Assembly (NCBI GenBank): GCA_023424585.1
Contig: JAFADT010000244.1
Location: 1 to 5,707 of the forward strand
From: Pseudomonadota bacterium
Lineage (GTDB): Bacteria; Myxococcota; Myxococcia; Myxococcales; Myxococcaceae
Direction: 5' to 3'
DNA length: 5,707 nt
Position numbers and translations under genes: made by a program. Below are positions 1-5,090 of the stretch, one piece after another. Under the pieces are notes generated by a model. It ran no database searches. It was not told the DNA's origin and saw only the letters and a list, made by a program, of their open reading frames with translations. The first letter of the stretch is position 1, and the number at the start of each line of letters is the position of its first letter.

Positions 1-1
1 G

Positions 2-292
2 GCGCCGGCCGCTCCGCAGCAGGCCGCGCGTCCGGCGGCGGCCGCGCCCCGCCCCGCGGCGGCGGGACCCAACGGCGGCATGTCCGACGACAAGCTGCGC
101 GCGGTGTACGACGCGTACGTCACCGCGAAGCGCCGCTGCCAGGAGGACACGTCCAAGCTGTCCTACGAGTCCGTGGCCGCCACGCTGCGCAAGCAGGTGC
201 CGGAGCTGCTCAAGCAGCACAACGCGAAGGCCGTGGAGTTCAAGGTCGTCATCAAGGACGGCAAGGCCTCGCTCAAGGCCGTGCCCAAGTAG
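2..292 (+). CDS. C-terminal part of a protein with an MXAN_5187-type C-terminal domain (5' end outside window)
   Basis: The frame is open from the left edge to a TAG stop, so the gene starts upstream of the window. The first 26 or so visible residues are nearly all Ala, Pro, Arg and Gly, a typical flexible linker. After it comes a compact, charged domain of about 70 residues that begins near MSDDKLRAVYDAYVTAKRRC and ends in a Lys-rich tail (KDGKASLKAVPK). I recognise this as resembling the C-terminal domain of the myxobacterial MXAN_5187 family, whose function is not known to me. An internal ATG at 80 could be taken for the start, but the open frame and linker upstream argue for a longer protein, and no Shine-Dalgarno sequence precedes it. 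The HAD phosphatase gene follows after 14 bp in the same direction, so the two are probably co-transcribed. Family name by recall; the presence of a coding 3' end is more certain. Confidence 0.72.
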   Translation, partial: APAAPQQAARPAAAAPRPAAAGPNGGMSDDKLRAVYDAYVTAKRRCQEDTSKLSYESVAATLRKQVPELLKQHNAKAVEFKVVIKDGKASLKAVPK

Positions 293-306
293 CTCGGGAG
301 GCGCGG

Positions 307-822
307 ATGAACCAGGACCTGGAGGCGCTCAAGGCGCGCGTGGCGCGGCTGTCGGTGATGATCTTCGACATCGACGGCACGCTCACCGACGGCCGCATCT
401 TCTGGGTGCCCAACTCCGGCTGGACGCAGATGTACAGCGTGCGCGACGGCATGGGCATCAAGCGCTTGCAGGAGGCGGGCATCGAGGTGGCCGCCATCTC
501 CGGCGGCGACAGCCTCTCCGCGCAGATGCGCATGCAGTCGCTGGGCTTGCGCCACGTGCACTTCGGCAGCCAGGACAAGGTGGCGCACTTCGAGAAGCTG
601 CTCGGCATCCTCAACGTGTCCGCCGAGCACTGCGGCTACATGGGCGATGAGGTGGTGGACCTGCCGCTGCTCAACGCGGTGGGCTTCTCCGCCACCGTGC
701 CGGAGGCGCCGGACGAGGTGCGCGCGCAGGTGCACTACGTGGCCCAGCGCGCCGCGGGCTTCGGCGCCGCTCGCGAGGTGTGTGAGTTCATCCTGAAGCA
801 CAGGGCGCGCTCCGCGCCCTGA
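307..822 (+). CDS. KdsC-like HAD-superfamily phosphatase
   Basis: 171 residues, the usual length for the small cap-less HAD subfamily that includes KdsC (3-deoxy-D-manno-octulosonate 8-phosphate phosphatase, which releases KDO for lipopolysaccharide). Motif I is IFDIDGTLTDG, with nucleophile Asp21 and acid/base Asp23. The KdsC-like VRDGMGI stretch is at 45-51, motif II is the Ser of ISGGDS (64-69), motif III is Lys91 of QDK, and motif IV is GDEVVDLP (113-120), which binds Mg2+. The C-terminal GAAREVCEFIL (153-163) matches the family's GAVREVCD tail. Two positions deviate: the usual TGR of motif II is SGG, and the usual GGxG before the tail is AGFG. The start is fixed by GGGAGG at 296-301, five bases before ATG. 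The enzyme is expected to be cytoplasmic. No other KDO gene (kdsA, kdsD, lpt) is in view, so a different phosphate ester substrate is possible. HAD phosphatase is near certain; KDO-8-phosphate specificity is only inferred. Confidence 0.9.
   Translation: MNQDLEALKARVARLSVMIFDIDGTLTDGRIFWVPNSGWTQMYSVRDGMGIKRLQEAGIEVAAISGGDSLSAQMRMQSLGLRHVHFGSQDKVAHFEKLLGILNVSAEHCGYMGDEVVDLPLLNAVGFSATVPEAPDEVRAQVHYVAQRAAGFGAAREVCEFILKHRARSAP
802..820. terminator. Hairpin at the convergent kdsC-like/cupin junction, possible bidirectional terminator
   Basis: AGGGCGCG (802-809) and CGCGCCCT (813-820) form a perfect 8-bp stem with a 3-base CTC loop. It overlaps the last codons and stop of the HAD gene and lies just beyond the stop of the cupin gene on the other strand, so it could end transcripts from both sides. 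There is no T-run on either side, so it is not a canonical intrinsic terminator. In DNA of this GC content some hairpins arise by chance. Confidence 0.4.
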
Positions 823-825
823 GGG

Positions 826-1425
826 CTACTTCCAGTCGTGCACCAGCGCGCCGTCCCTGCCGCTGACGGGATCCGCTGGCGGCAGGGGCACCTGCCCGAT
901 GCGCTTCACGGAGGCGTCGTGCGTGGCCGCGTCCGGGCGCTGGAGGTCCCACTGGCCGTGCCCCTCCGGATAGGCGCCCACGACCAGGAAGTCGCCGCTC
1001 GACTCCACGCGCTTGTGCCCGGTGCCCGCGGGCAGCACCACCACGTCGCCTGCCTGCACGGTGACCTCCTGTCCGGCCTCTCCGCCGAGCAGCAGCTTCG
1101 CGCTGCCCTGCGCCACGCCCAGCACCTCGTGCGCGGTGGAGTGATAGTGGTGGAAGTCGTAGACGCTGGAGCGCCACTGCGGCGGCCAGCCGTTCGCCTC
1201 GAAGCGCCTCTCGAAGGCGGCGGCCACGTCGCCCTCGCGCGGGAGCGCCGCGCGGTACACCAGCACCGGGAAGCGGCTGTTCGGCACCTTGCCGTCGTCC
1301 TTGAACGTGAGCCGCGTGGGCGCGGGCGCCTCCGCGTGCGCGTCCACCGCCGCCAGCGACAGCGCCGCGCCCGCGATGGCGCCGGACATCCAGCGCGCCG
1401 CGCCGGGCTTCGGGGAATCCTTCAT
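826..1425 (-). CDS. Exported cupin-domain protein of the YjlB type
   Basis: 199 residues. The N-terminus has a basic stretch, a hydrophobic run (about 14-27) and an AHA-E site after residue 31, which reads as a Sec signal peptide; no twin-arginine motif is seen. The body carries both cupin motifs: His93, His95, Glu100 and Gly107 for motif 1 (HHYHSTAHEVLG), and Gly126, Pro132, Gly134 and His137 for motif 2 (GDVVVLPAGTGH). These give the usual three-His/one-Glu metal site, although the final Asn of motif 2 is Glu. The later DFLVVGAYPEG and the C-terminal VPLPPADPVSGRDGAL are, as I recall, typical of the Bacillus subtilis YjlB family, whose reaction is not known. GGGAGGA on the minus strand (complement of 1431-1437) lies five bases before ATG and fixes the start. 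The gene stands alone and faces the HAD phosphatase gene across 3 bp. A periplasmic metal-binding or small-molecule enzyme role is inferred. Confidence 0.9.
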   Translation of the reverse strand: MKDSPKPGAARWMSGAIAGAALSLAAVDAHAEAPAPTRLTFKDDGKVPNSRFPVLVYRAALPREGDVAAAFERRFEANGWPPQWRSSVYDFHHYHSTAHEVLGVAQGSAKLLLGGEAGQEVTVQAGDVVVLPAGTGHKRVESSGDFLVVGAYPEGHGQWDLQRPDAATHDASVKRIGQVPLPPADPVSGRDGALVHDWK

Positions 1426-1487
1426 CGCGTTCCTCCCATGGGCATGACCTTCCCAACCTGGGCCGGTCCCGGGGCGGATGCAACGCG

Positions 1488-1519
1488 AATGACGCGGGCC
1501 CCTTCTGCCTCACTGTCAA
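1488..1519 (-). promoter_or_regulatory. Weak candidate promoter for the cupin gene
   Basis: The minus strand carries a perfect TTGACA -35 hexamer (complement of 1514-1519). The best downstream -10 is poor: GTCATT (complement of 1488-1493) with a 20-base spacer. A start near 1480 would give a leader of about 55 bases before the cupin ATG. The -35 match is exact but the -10 is not convincing. Confidence 0.2.
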
Positions 1520-1582
1520 ACCCGCGGCACGGGAAGAATGCCCAAACGTCCGCTCCTGGAAACGCCTCCCTCCCTGTCCTGC

Positions 1583-1605
1583 GCCCGGGTTGTCGGTCCC
1601 CGGGC
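1583..1605. repeat. 7-bp inverted repeat surrounding the candidate -35 of the small lipoprotein gene
   Basis: GCCCGGG (1583-1589) and CCCGGGC (1599-1605) are perfect inverted repeats separated by nine bases. The nine-base centre holds the TTGTCG hexamer of the candidate promoter, so the dyad could be an operator. Because CCCGGG is itself a palindrome and common in such GC-rich DNA, chance is a real alternative. Confidence 0.3.
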
Positions 1606-1618
1606 CCGTCCCTACCTT
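1590..1618 (+). promoter_or_regulatory. Candidate sigma70-type promoter for the small coiled-coil lipoprotein gene
   Basis: TTGTCG (1590-1595, 4 of 6 matches to TTGACA) is followed after exactly 17 bases by TACCTT (1613-1618, T, A and final T matched). Transcription would begin near 1625, about 40 bases before the preferred GTG start at 1666. Spacing and position are good; the hexamers are only moderate. Confidence 0.33.
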
Positions 1619-1655
1619 GCGCTGCCTCATGGCCGGTGGACGGCCCGAGGCACCT

Positions 1656-1661
1656 GGGAGG
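1656..1661 (+). promoter_or_regulatory. Ribosome binding site that decides the GTG start at 1666
   Basis: GGGAGG lies four bases before GTG 1666 and 19 bases before the in-frame ATG 1681. It therefore supports GTG as the start, which also adds the basic residues (GTRR) expected at the front of a signal peptide. Confidence 0.55.
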
Positions 1662-1665
1662 CGAC

Positions 1666-2055
1666 GTGGGGACGCGGCGGATGTGGCTCGGACTGGCAGC
1701 GGCGGCGGGGCTCGCCGTGTCCACGGGATGCGGGCAGTCCCCGGAGGACTCGGACGCGCGGCTCGCGGCCCTGGAGGCCGAGGGCAAGCAGATGGACCGG
1801 GCGCTGGACGCGGTCGAGGACCGGCTCCTGGGCAGCCAGGGACGGCTCGCGATGTGGAACGAGCTGGGACGGCGTCACCAGGAGGTGAGCGCCATCCAGT
1901 GCAAGGTGGCCGACGCCCACATGGCCGCCATCCTCAAGCACGAGGACCGGCAGAACCAGAAGGCGCGCATGCTCAAGCAGCGCAACTCGATGGCGTCCGT
2001 GGACACCGCGGTGCTCACCTCCGGCAAGGCGCCCGCGCGGCAGCGCAGCAACTGA
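1666..2055 (+). CDS. Small coiled-coil lipoprotein of unknown function
   Basis: 129 residues from the preferred GTG start (ATG 1681 is the alternative). The N-terminus is a lipoprotein signal: Arg4-Arg5, a hydrophobic stretch of Leu and Ala (7-18), then STGC with the lipid-carrying Cys at 22. Ser at -3 of the lipobox is less usual than Leu or Val. The mature part is almost entirely charged helix with heptad-like spacing (about 30-105), rich in Glu, Arg, Lys, Gln and Ala, which suggests a coiled coil anchored to a membrane. There is one further Cys at 79. The C-terminal 20 residues look disordered. I do not recognise a family. It has its own candidate promoter, and it ends 12 bp from the convergent SDR gene, so it is probably monocistronic. 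Codon use matches the neighbours (GC at third positions), supporting a real gene. Confidence 0.8.
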   Translation: MGTRRMWLGLAAAAGLAVSTGCGQSPEDSDARLAALEAEGKQMDRALDAVEDRLLGSQGRLAMWNELGRRHQEVSAIQCKVADAHMAAILKHEDRQNQKARMLKQRNSMASVDTAVLTSGKAPARQRSN

Positions 2056-2067
2056 CGACGAGGCGCC

Positions 2068-2901
2068 TCAGCCGGGGATGTGCGCGCTGCGCTCGCGCAT
2101 GCGCCTCTCCACCGCGATGACGCCCCGGAGGAACAGGCCGGGCGCCAGCCGCCGCAGGCGCCAGAACCAGCGCGCGTCCGCCATGGGCAGCACGTGCGGC
2201 GCGCCCTGGTCCACCGCCGCGAGCAGCCGCTCGGCGACCCACTCCGGGCCAATCCTCGACTGGTCCACCAGCTTCGTGCTCAGGCGGCGCGTCTCCGGGT
2301 CGGAGTAGGGCGCGGCCGCCGCGCCGATGTTCGTGCGGAAGAACGTGGGGCACGCCACGGTGACGCCCAGCCCCAGCGGGTGCAGCTCCGCGTAGAGCGT
2401 CTCCGACAGCGCGACGACGGCGGCCTTGGACGTGTTGTAGGCCGCCAGGTTCGGCGCGTACACGAGCCCCGCCGCGGACGCGATGTTGAGCACGTGCCCG
2501 GAGCCCTGCTTGCGCAGGCGCGGCACGAACGCGTGGCAGCCGTGGATGACGCCCCACAGGTTCACGTCCAGCACGCGCTTCCACTCCGACAGCGGCAGCG
2601 TGCCCACCGCGCCGCCCGTGGCGACGCCCGCGTTGTTCACCACCAGGTCCACGCCGCCGAACGCCTCGTCCGTGGCGCGCGCCAGCGCCTCCACCGCGGC
2701 CGGGTCCGTCACGTCACACGCGAACACGCGCGCCTCGCCGCCCCGCTCCGTGACGCGGCGGGCGGTCTCCTCCGCGCTGGCCGCGTCCACGTCCGACACC
2801 ATGACCCGCGCCTGGCGGGTCGCCAGGGCTTCACACAGCGCACGGCCCAGGCCACTGCCGGCGCCCGTCACCACCGCGCGAGGACGAGAGGGAAGGCTCA
2901 T
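2068..2901 (-). CDS. Classical short-chain dehydrogenase/reductase, SDR family NAD(P)-dependent oxidoreductase
   Basis: 277 residues. It shows the full classical SDR pattern: the dinucleotide-binding TGAGSGLG (12-19), Asp37 at the end of the second strand, Asp63 of CDVTD, NNAG (89-92), Asn114, catalytic Ser142, and Tyr155/Lys159 in YNTSK. Asp37 with no nearby Arg suggests a preference for NAD(H) over NADP(H). The C-terminal 60 residues are long and basic (RWFWRLRRLAPGLFLRG), with a Trp/Arg/Leu-rich segment that could touch a membrane, as seen in some retinol- or steroid-type SDRs. The start is set by AGGAG (complement of 2911-2915), nine bases before ATG 2901; the open frame continues upstream but without SDR-like sequence. 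It reduces or oxidises an unknown alcohol/carbonyl substrate. It is transcribed alone, divergent from the lipoprotein operon. Confidence 0.93.
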   Translation of the reverse strand: MSLPSRPRAVVTGAGSGLGRALCEALATRQARVMVSDVDAASAEETARRVTERGGEARVFACDVTDPAAVEALARATDEAFGGVDLVVNNAGVATGGAVGTLPLSEWKRVLDVNLWGVIHGCHAFVPRLRKQGSGHVLNIASAAGLVYAPNLAAYNTSKAAVVALSETLYAELHPLGLGVTVACPTFFRTNIGAAAAPYSDPETRRLSTKLVDQSRIGPEWVAERLLAAVDQGAPHVLPMADARWFWRLRRLAPGLFLRGVIAVERRMRERSAHIPG

Positions 2902-2950
2902 GGTTCCAGACTCCTGGGGCGAAAGAGGAAGGGCGTGACGCGACAGGGCT

Positions 2951-2976
2951 AGCACGGCGCGCGAAACGCGGGTGCT
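2951..2976. repeat. Imperfect dyad in the divergent SDR/lipoprotein spacer
   Basis: AGCAC (2951-2955) and GTGCT (2972-2976) are inverted, and CGCG-AAA-CGCG (2960-2970) lies between them, giving an interrupted dyad around an AAA centre. It sits in the 165-bp region between two divergent genes, where a regulator site would be expected. The arms are short and interrupted, so this is a weak call. Confidence 0.2.
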
Positions 2977-3005
2977 CGCTTTCCGGGAGAAGCGTGCTTC
3001 CAGAC

Positions 3006-3021
3006 GGGCGGGCGGGCGGGC
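3006..3021 (+). repeat. (GGGC)4 tandem repeat, perfect G-quadruplex motif
   Basis: Four GGGC units in tandem give four G3 runs separated by single cytosines, which is the minimal G3-N1 quadruplex pattern with the shortest possible loops. It ends 9 bases before the -35 box of the candidate promoter at 3031-3059, on the non-template strand of the lipoprotein operon. Quadruplex formation is predicted from the pattern only. Confidence 0.6.
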
Positions 3022-3030
3022 GCACGGTTC

Positions 3031-3059
3031 GTGACCCGGGGTCGGAAGTTGGCTAGAAC
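3031..3059 (+). promoter_or_regulatory. Candidate sigma70-type promoter of the Cys-rich/TPR lipoprotein operon
   Basis: GTGACC (3031-3036, 4 of 6 matches to TTGACA), a spacer of exactly 17 bases, and TAGAAC (3054-3059, 4 of 6 matches to TATAAT). Transcription would begin at about 3065-3067, that is, at the GTG proposed as the start of the first gene. This makes a leaderless message likely and argues against the longer reading from GTG 3031, which would lie inside the promoter. Confidence 0.45.
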
Positions 3060-3066
3060 CCGGGCC

Positions 3067-3321
3067 GTGCAACGCGCCTTGGTGACAGCAGTGGCGGTCA
3101 TGGCGGCGGGGCTCCTGGGCTGCAACGACCTGGAGAACTGCGGCTCGACGCTGGTGGACATCACCCGGACCGACGGGGGCCTCTACCGTTGCGTGACGGC
3201 CGAGGACTGCCCCAGGACGTCGCGCGTCTCCGTGTGCGTGACGGACGTCTCCTCCGAGCGCGAGTGCGTGCGCTGCGACGATACGCGCTGCGTGCGCCTC
3301 ATCCCGGAGTCCTGCCAGTGA
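3067..3321 (+). CDS. Small cysteine-rich lipoprotein of unknown function
   Basis: 84 residues from GTG 3067. Residues 1-18 are a short basic and hydrophobic lipoprotein signal ending in LLGC, a textbook lipobox with the lipidated Cys at 19. The mature part of 66 residues has eight further Cys (25, 42, 48, 57, 67, 70, 75, 83). The even number suggests up to four disulfides and a small knotted, exported domain on the membrane. Motifs include CVTAEDC, VCVTD and ECVRCDDTRCV. I recognise no named family, though Cys-rich lipoproteins of this style are common in myxobacteria. An in-frame GTG at 3031 would add 12 basic residues. Neither start has a good Shine-Dalgarno sequence, and the promoter fit favours 3067. 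Its stop overlaps the start of the TPR gene (GTGA), so the two are co-translated. Confidence 0.75.
   Translation: MQRALVTAVAVMAAGLLGCNDLENCGSTLVDITRTDGGLYRCVTAEDCPRTSRVSVCVTDVSSERECVRCDDTRCVRLIPESCQ
3306..3309 (+). promoter_or_regulatory. Ribosome binding site inside the Cys-rich gene for the overlapping TPR gene
   Basis: GGAG lies eight bases before GTG 3318 and within the last codons of the preceding gene. It supports GTG 3318 as the start and translational coupling through the GTGA overlap. Confidence 0.5.
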
Positions 3322-4238
3322 CCCGGCGCCTGTCGCGCTGGGCCTGCGTGCTCGCGGTGGGGGCGCTCGCCGTCACGGGGTGCCGCGACAAGCCGGTGGA
3401 CCACATGCAGCGCGCGCGCGACGCCACCTTCGAGAAGCGCCCGGACGAGGCGCTGGTGGAGTACCGCAAGGCCTACGAGATGCTGATGCGCGACGAGTCC
3501 CCGGAGGCGCTGGTGATGCGCGCCCGGGCGCTCAAGGGCGCGGCGGACGTGTACTGGCTGGAGCAGCGCAAGGTGAAGGAGGCGGTGAGCGTCTACCGCC
3601 AGCTCATCCAGCAGTGCCCGGAGTCGCCGGAGGCGCTGGACGCGCGCATCATCCTGGCGGAGCTGCTGCGGGTGCACTACCGCGACCTGCGCGGCTCCAT
3701 TGATCAGCTCACCGCCGCGCTGCACCGCAACCCGCCGCAGAGCGCGGAGCTGCAGTACCAGGTGGCCAAGACGTACTTCGAGCTGCAGGACTATCCGCAG
3801 TGCGAGCTGGAGGCGAAGAAGCTGCCGGAGCGCTTCGCCACCAGCCCCTACGTGGACGACGCGCTCTTCCTCCAGGCGCAGGCCCTGGCCATGGTGGACG
3901 GCAAGCGGCAGGAGGCGCTGCGCACCTACGCGGACCTGCGCTCGCGCTTCCCGGACTCGGAGCTGGCGCCGTACGCCCTCTTCGAGATGGGCAAGCTGCG
4001 CGCGGACGCGGGCGACAACGAGAAGGCCATCGAGACGTGGGTGGAGTGCCTGAAGACGCACCCCGACCCGACGCTCGTGCAGGACGCCATCGCCCGGGCG
4101 CGCCGCCGCCTGGCCAACCTCAAGGTGGAGGGCATTGGCCAGAAGGAGGTGGCGTTCGACCGCACCAAGCAGGCGCGCACCTCCGTGGAAGCCATGGGCG
4201 GCAGCGCCGAGGAAGCCGCCCGCGATCGCGGCGACTGA
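3318..4238 (+). CDS. Tetratricopeptide-repeat lipoprotein
   Basis: 306 residues from GTG 3318. The signal (RR at 3-4, hydrophobic 9-19) ends in VTGC, a perfect lipobox with the lipidated Cys at 22. The mature protein is helical with about six TPR-like units (roughly 27-56, 68-101, 108-141, 145-175, 180-213, 217-249). Each has the pattern of a small residue, Tyr or Phe, and Pro at the turn, for example EALRTYADLRSRFPDS. The C-terminal 50 residues are charged and likely disordered. Such proteins are envelope scaffolds: BamD in outer-membrane protein assembly, and Tgl in myxobacterial type IV pilus secretin assembly, are lipoproteins of this architecture. The visible sequence does not identify it as either. 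The start overlaps the stop of the Cys-rich lipoprotein gene, so both are likely made together and may act together. A longer open frame upstream (from 3189) is the shadow of the preceding gene. Confidence 0.92.
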   Translation: MTRRLSRWACVLAVGALAVTGCRDKPVDHMQRARDATFEKRPDEALVEYRKAYEMLMRDESPEALVMRARALKGAADVYWLEQRKVKEAVSVYRQLIQQCPESPEALDARIILAELLRVHYRDLRGSIDQLTAALHRNPPQSAELQYQVAKTYFELQDYPQCELEAKKLPERFATSPYVDDALFLQAQALAMVDGKRQEALRTYADLRSRFPDSELAPYALFEMGKLRADAGDNEKAIETWVECLKTHPDPTLVQDAIARARRRLANLKVEGIGQKEVAFDRTKQARTSVEAMGGSAEEAARDRGD

Positions 4239-4296
4239 CGCCTCTCCCCGGGTGCATTCGCGTGCGCCCGTCCCTCCCGCGTGCCATGTAACGGCC

Positions 4297-4324
4297 GGGC
4301 CCTGGCGGGGCAGGAGGGCCCTTC
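4297..4324 (+). terminator. Hairpin between the TPR gene and ydfG, possible terminator
   Basis: GGGCCCT (4297-4303) and AGGGCCC (4315-4321) form a perfect 7-bp stem with an 11-base loop, followed by TTCT. It lies 58 bases after the TPR stop and just before the GGGAGG site of ydfG. It may end the lipoprotein operon, or act as a leader hairpin if ydfG is read from upstream. The T-tract is minimal. Confidence 0.4.
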
Positions 4325-4343
4325 TCGCGTGGGAGGCATTCAC

Positions 4344-5090
4344 ATGAACGTGCTGGTGACAGGGGCCACGGCGGGCATCGGGCAGGCCATCGCGCGCCGC
4401 TTCGTGAAGGAGGGCGCACGCGTCATCGCCGCCGGACGGCGGAGCGACCGGCTGGAGGCGCTCCAGGCGGAGCTGGGCGAGCGGCTGCTGCCGGTGACGC
4501 TGGACGTGACGGACAAGGCGGCGGTGAAGGCGGCGTTCGCCGCGCTGCCCGCGGACTTCGCGCAGGTGGACGTGCTGGTGAACAACGCGGGGCTCGCGCT
4601 GGGCATGGAGCCCGCGCAGGAGGCGCGGCTGGAGGACTGGGACGTGGTGGTGGACACCAACGTGAAGGGCCTCCTGTACTGCACGCGGGAGGCGCTCACG
4701 GGCATGGTGGCGCGCAACCGGGGCCACGTCATCAACATCGGCTCCATCGCGGGCGAGTTCCCCTATCCGGGCGGCAACGTGTACGGCGCGACGAAGGCGT
4801 TCGTGCACCAGTTCACGCTCAACCTGCGCGCGGACCTGCACGGCACCGCGGTGCGCGTCACGGACCTCCAGCCGGGCCTCCTGGGCGGCACCGAGTTCTC
4901 CAACGTGCGCTTCCGCGGCGACGACGCGCGGGCCGCCGCGCTGTATGGCGACACCCAGCCGCTCACGCCCGAGGACGTCGCGGACGCGGCGCACTGGGTG
5001 GCCTCGCGCCCCGCGCACGTGAACATCAACGTCATCTCCCTGATGCCGGTGGCGCAGGCCTTCGGCCCGCTGCTGGTGAAGCGCGGCTAG
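4344..5090 (+). CDS. ydfG: NADP-dependent 3-hydroxy acid dehydrogenase / malonic semialdehyde reductase (YdfG family)
   Basis: 248 residues, the same length as Escherichia coli YdfG, and as I recall that sequence it aligns end to end without gaps. Shared blocks include VLVTGATAGIG (3-13), NNAGLALGMEPA (80-91), GGNVYGATKAFV (143-154), NLRADLHGTAVRVTD, GGTEFSNVRF and PAHVNIN. Catalytic residues are Ser134, Tyr147 and Lys151, with Asn106 as the fourth member. GRR (31-33) after the second strand is the basic pocket that selects NADP(H). YdfG enzymes act in the cytoplasm on L-serine, L-allo-threonine, 3-hydroxy acids and, with NADPH, on the toxic malonic semialdehyde. The start is set by GGGAGG (4331-4336), seven bases before ATG 4344; an upstream in-frame GTG (4281) adds no family-like sequence. 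The gene is separated from the TPR gene by 105 bp and a hairpin, so it is probably an independent unit. Its stop abuts that of the opposite-strand gene. Confidence 0.95.
   Translation: MNVLVTGATAGIGQAIARRFVKEGARVIAAGRRSDRLEALQAELGERLLPVTLDVTDKAAVKAAFAALPADFAQVDVLVNNAGLALGMEPAQEARLEDWDVVVDTNVKGLLYCTREALTGMVARNRGHVINIGSIAGEFPYPGGNVYGATKAFVHQFTLNLRADLHGTAVRVTDLQPGLLGGTEFSNVRFRGDDARAAALYGDTQPLTPEDVADAAHWVASRPAHVNINVISLMPVAQAFGPLLVKRG

Noticed and set aside
788..1630. 280-codon minus-strand frame overlapping the cupin gene
   Set aside because: Composition is Arg/Gly/Ala-rich with no motif; the cupin reading in the other minus-strand frame has both complete cupin motifs, a signal peptide and a ribosome site.
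838..1665. Upstream extension (405 codons) of the small lipoprotein frame
   Set aside because: It runs antisense through the whole cupin gene with shadow-type composition, while a lipoprotein signal and GGGAGG site place the real start at 1666.
2080..2952. 290-codon plus-strand frame opposite the SDR gene
   Set aside because: Shadow of the SDR gene: Arg/His/Val-rich, no domain, no ribosome site.
2946..2954. TGCTAGCCC on the minus strand as an extended -10 for the SDR gene
   Set aside because: The TGN part fits but the hexamer is poor and the region 17 bases upstream (CACCCG) is not a -35.
4287..4292. TGTAAC as a -10 element for ydfG
   Set aside because: Four of six bases match, but no acceptable -35 is found at 16-18 bases upstream and transcription would start inside the hairpin at 4297.
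3183..5018. 611-codon open frame on the minus strand
   Set aside because: It lies antisense to the TPR lipoprotein and YdfG genes, has a low-complexity His/Arg/Val/Leu composition and crosses several gene boundaries. Long antisense frames are expected in DNA with such high GC at third positions.
2068..5090. Idea that the two SDR genes and the lipoproteins form one pathway cluster
   Set aside because: The two SDRs belong to different subfamilies with different likely cofactors, lie on opposite strands and are separated by divergent promoters and a hairpin; nothing ties them together beyond proximity.
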